Assembly (NCBI GenBank): GCA_937900975.1
Contig: CALCPC010000767.1
Location: 1-6,105, forward strand
Reading direction: 5' to 3'
Length of the DNA: 6,105 nt
From: an uncultured Paracoccaceae bacterium
GTDB lineage: Bacteria; Pseudomonadota; Alphaproteobacteria; Rhodobacterales; Rhodobacteraceae
Of this stretch, positions 5,762-6,105 are shown in pieces. Under the pieces are notes generated by a model, which was given only the letters and a program-made list of their open reading frames with translations, had not been told where the DNA came from and ran no database searches. Both the position numbers and the translations under genes were made by a program. Within the stretch, counting starts at the first letter, position 1. Each line of letters starts with the position of its first letter.

Positions 5762-6105
5762 GTGACCGAAATCTCGATGACCGTGAACGGTAAAGCCGTC
5801 ACAGGCGACGTTGAAGGGCGCCGCCTTCTTGTGGAGTTTCTGAGGGAAGATCTCCGCCTAACCGGCACGCATGTGGGCTGCGACACGTCGCAATGCGGCG
5901 CTTGCGTGGTGCTGATGGACGGCCATTCCGTAAAGGCCTGCTCTGTCTTGGCCGCGGATGCCGATGGGGCCACGGTGCAAACGATCGAAGGGATGGCCAA
6001 TGCCGACGGCTCTCTTGGCACGATCCAAGCCGCCTTTCAGGAACATCACGGTCTGCAGTGCGGGTTCTGTACGCCCGGGATGGTGATGACGGCCGCGGAC
6101 CTGTT
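5762..6105 (+). CDS. Molybdenum hydroxylase (CO dehydrogenase family) 2Fe-2S small subunit (3' truncated)
   Basis: The first 114 residues of the iron-sulfur small subunit of a xanthine oxidase/CO dehydrogenase-type molybdenum enzyme; these subunits are usually about 155-165 residues. It carries two [2Fe-2S] clusters that move electrons from the molybdenum site to the FAD subunit. The plant-ferredoxin-like domain has all four ligands: C40, C45 and C48 in [12 protein letters not shown], and C60. The helical second domain begins with C100-G-F-C103-T-P-G; its remaining two cysteines lie beyond the edge. The pattern [13 protein letters not shown] is typical of CoxS-annotated proteins, but the small subunit alone does not tell CO dehydrogenase from other aldehyde, purine or aromatic hydroxylases, so I give no symbol. 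GTG 5762 is chosen from its GGAGG site; [11 protein letters not shown] is the usual N-terminus. It probably opens an operon, with large and FAD-binding subunits expected to the right. Confidence 0.93.
   Translation, partial: MTEISMTVNGKAVTGDVEGRRLLVEFLREDLRLTGTHVGCDTSQCGACVVLMDGHSVKACSVLAADADGATVQTIEGMANADGSLGTIQAAFQEHHGLQCGFCTPGMVMTAADL

Overview
The window is GC-rich, tightly packed bacterial DNA. Its gene families, codon use and GGAGG-type ribosome binding sites suggest an alphaproteobacterium, most likely in the Rhodobacteraceae/Roseobacter group. That placement is an inference from gene content and style, not from a marker gene. There are seven protein genes, two of them cut by the window edges. 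I see no tRNA, rRNA, CRISPR array, insertion sequence or phage gene.

Layout. (1) Bases 2-2617 hold the end of a plus-strand operon. It encodes two inner-membrane permeases of a carbohydrate-type ABC importer (MalF-like, truncated at the left edge, then MalG-like), followed by a 352-residue protein with two SnoaL/NTF2-like domains. The genes are 1 nt apart or overlap by 4 nt, so they are probably translated together. The binding protein and ATPase are not in the window. (2) Bases 2618-3205 are a 588-nt gap between convergent gene ends with no credible gene. It contains an orphan Shine-Dalgarno-like motif and many inverted repeats, including a strong hairpin just beyond the peroxiredoxin stop codon. 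(3) Bases 3206-5580 hold a minus-strand Prx5-type peroxiredoxin facing, across a 98-nt shared promoter region, a plus-strand ferredoxin/rubredoxin-reductase-type flavoprotein. The 16S rRNA methyltransferase gene rsmD starts 3 nt after the flavoprotein gene, with a TTG codon. (4) After a 181-nt spacer, a molybdenum hydroxylase (CO dehydrogenase family) iron-sulfur small subunit begins at 5762 with a good ribosome binding site and runs off the right edge. It is probably the first gene of a new operon.

How the genes work together. The first block is a solute importer coupled to a small-molecule-modifying or binding protein of unknown substrate. The central block joins thiol peroxide defence, an NAD(P)H-dependent electron-transfer flavoprotein and a ribosome modification enzyme. 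The last block starts a molybdenum hydroxylase.

I found no convincing undescribed multi-gene system. The points most worth a second look are the doubled SnoaL protein in a transporter operon, the divergent peroxiredoxin/flavoprotein pair, and the structured 588-nt gap with its alternative hairpins.
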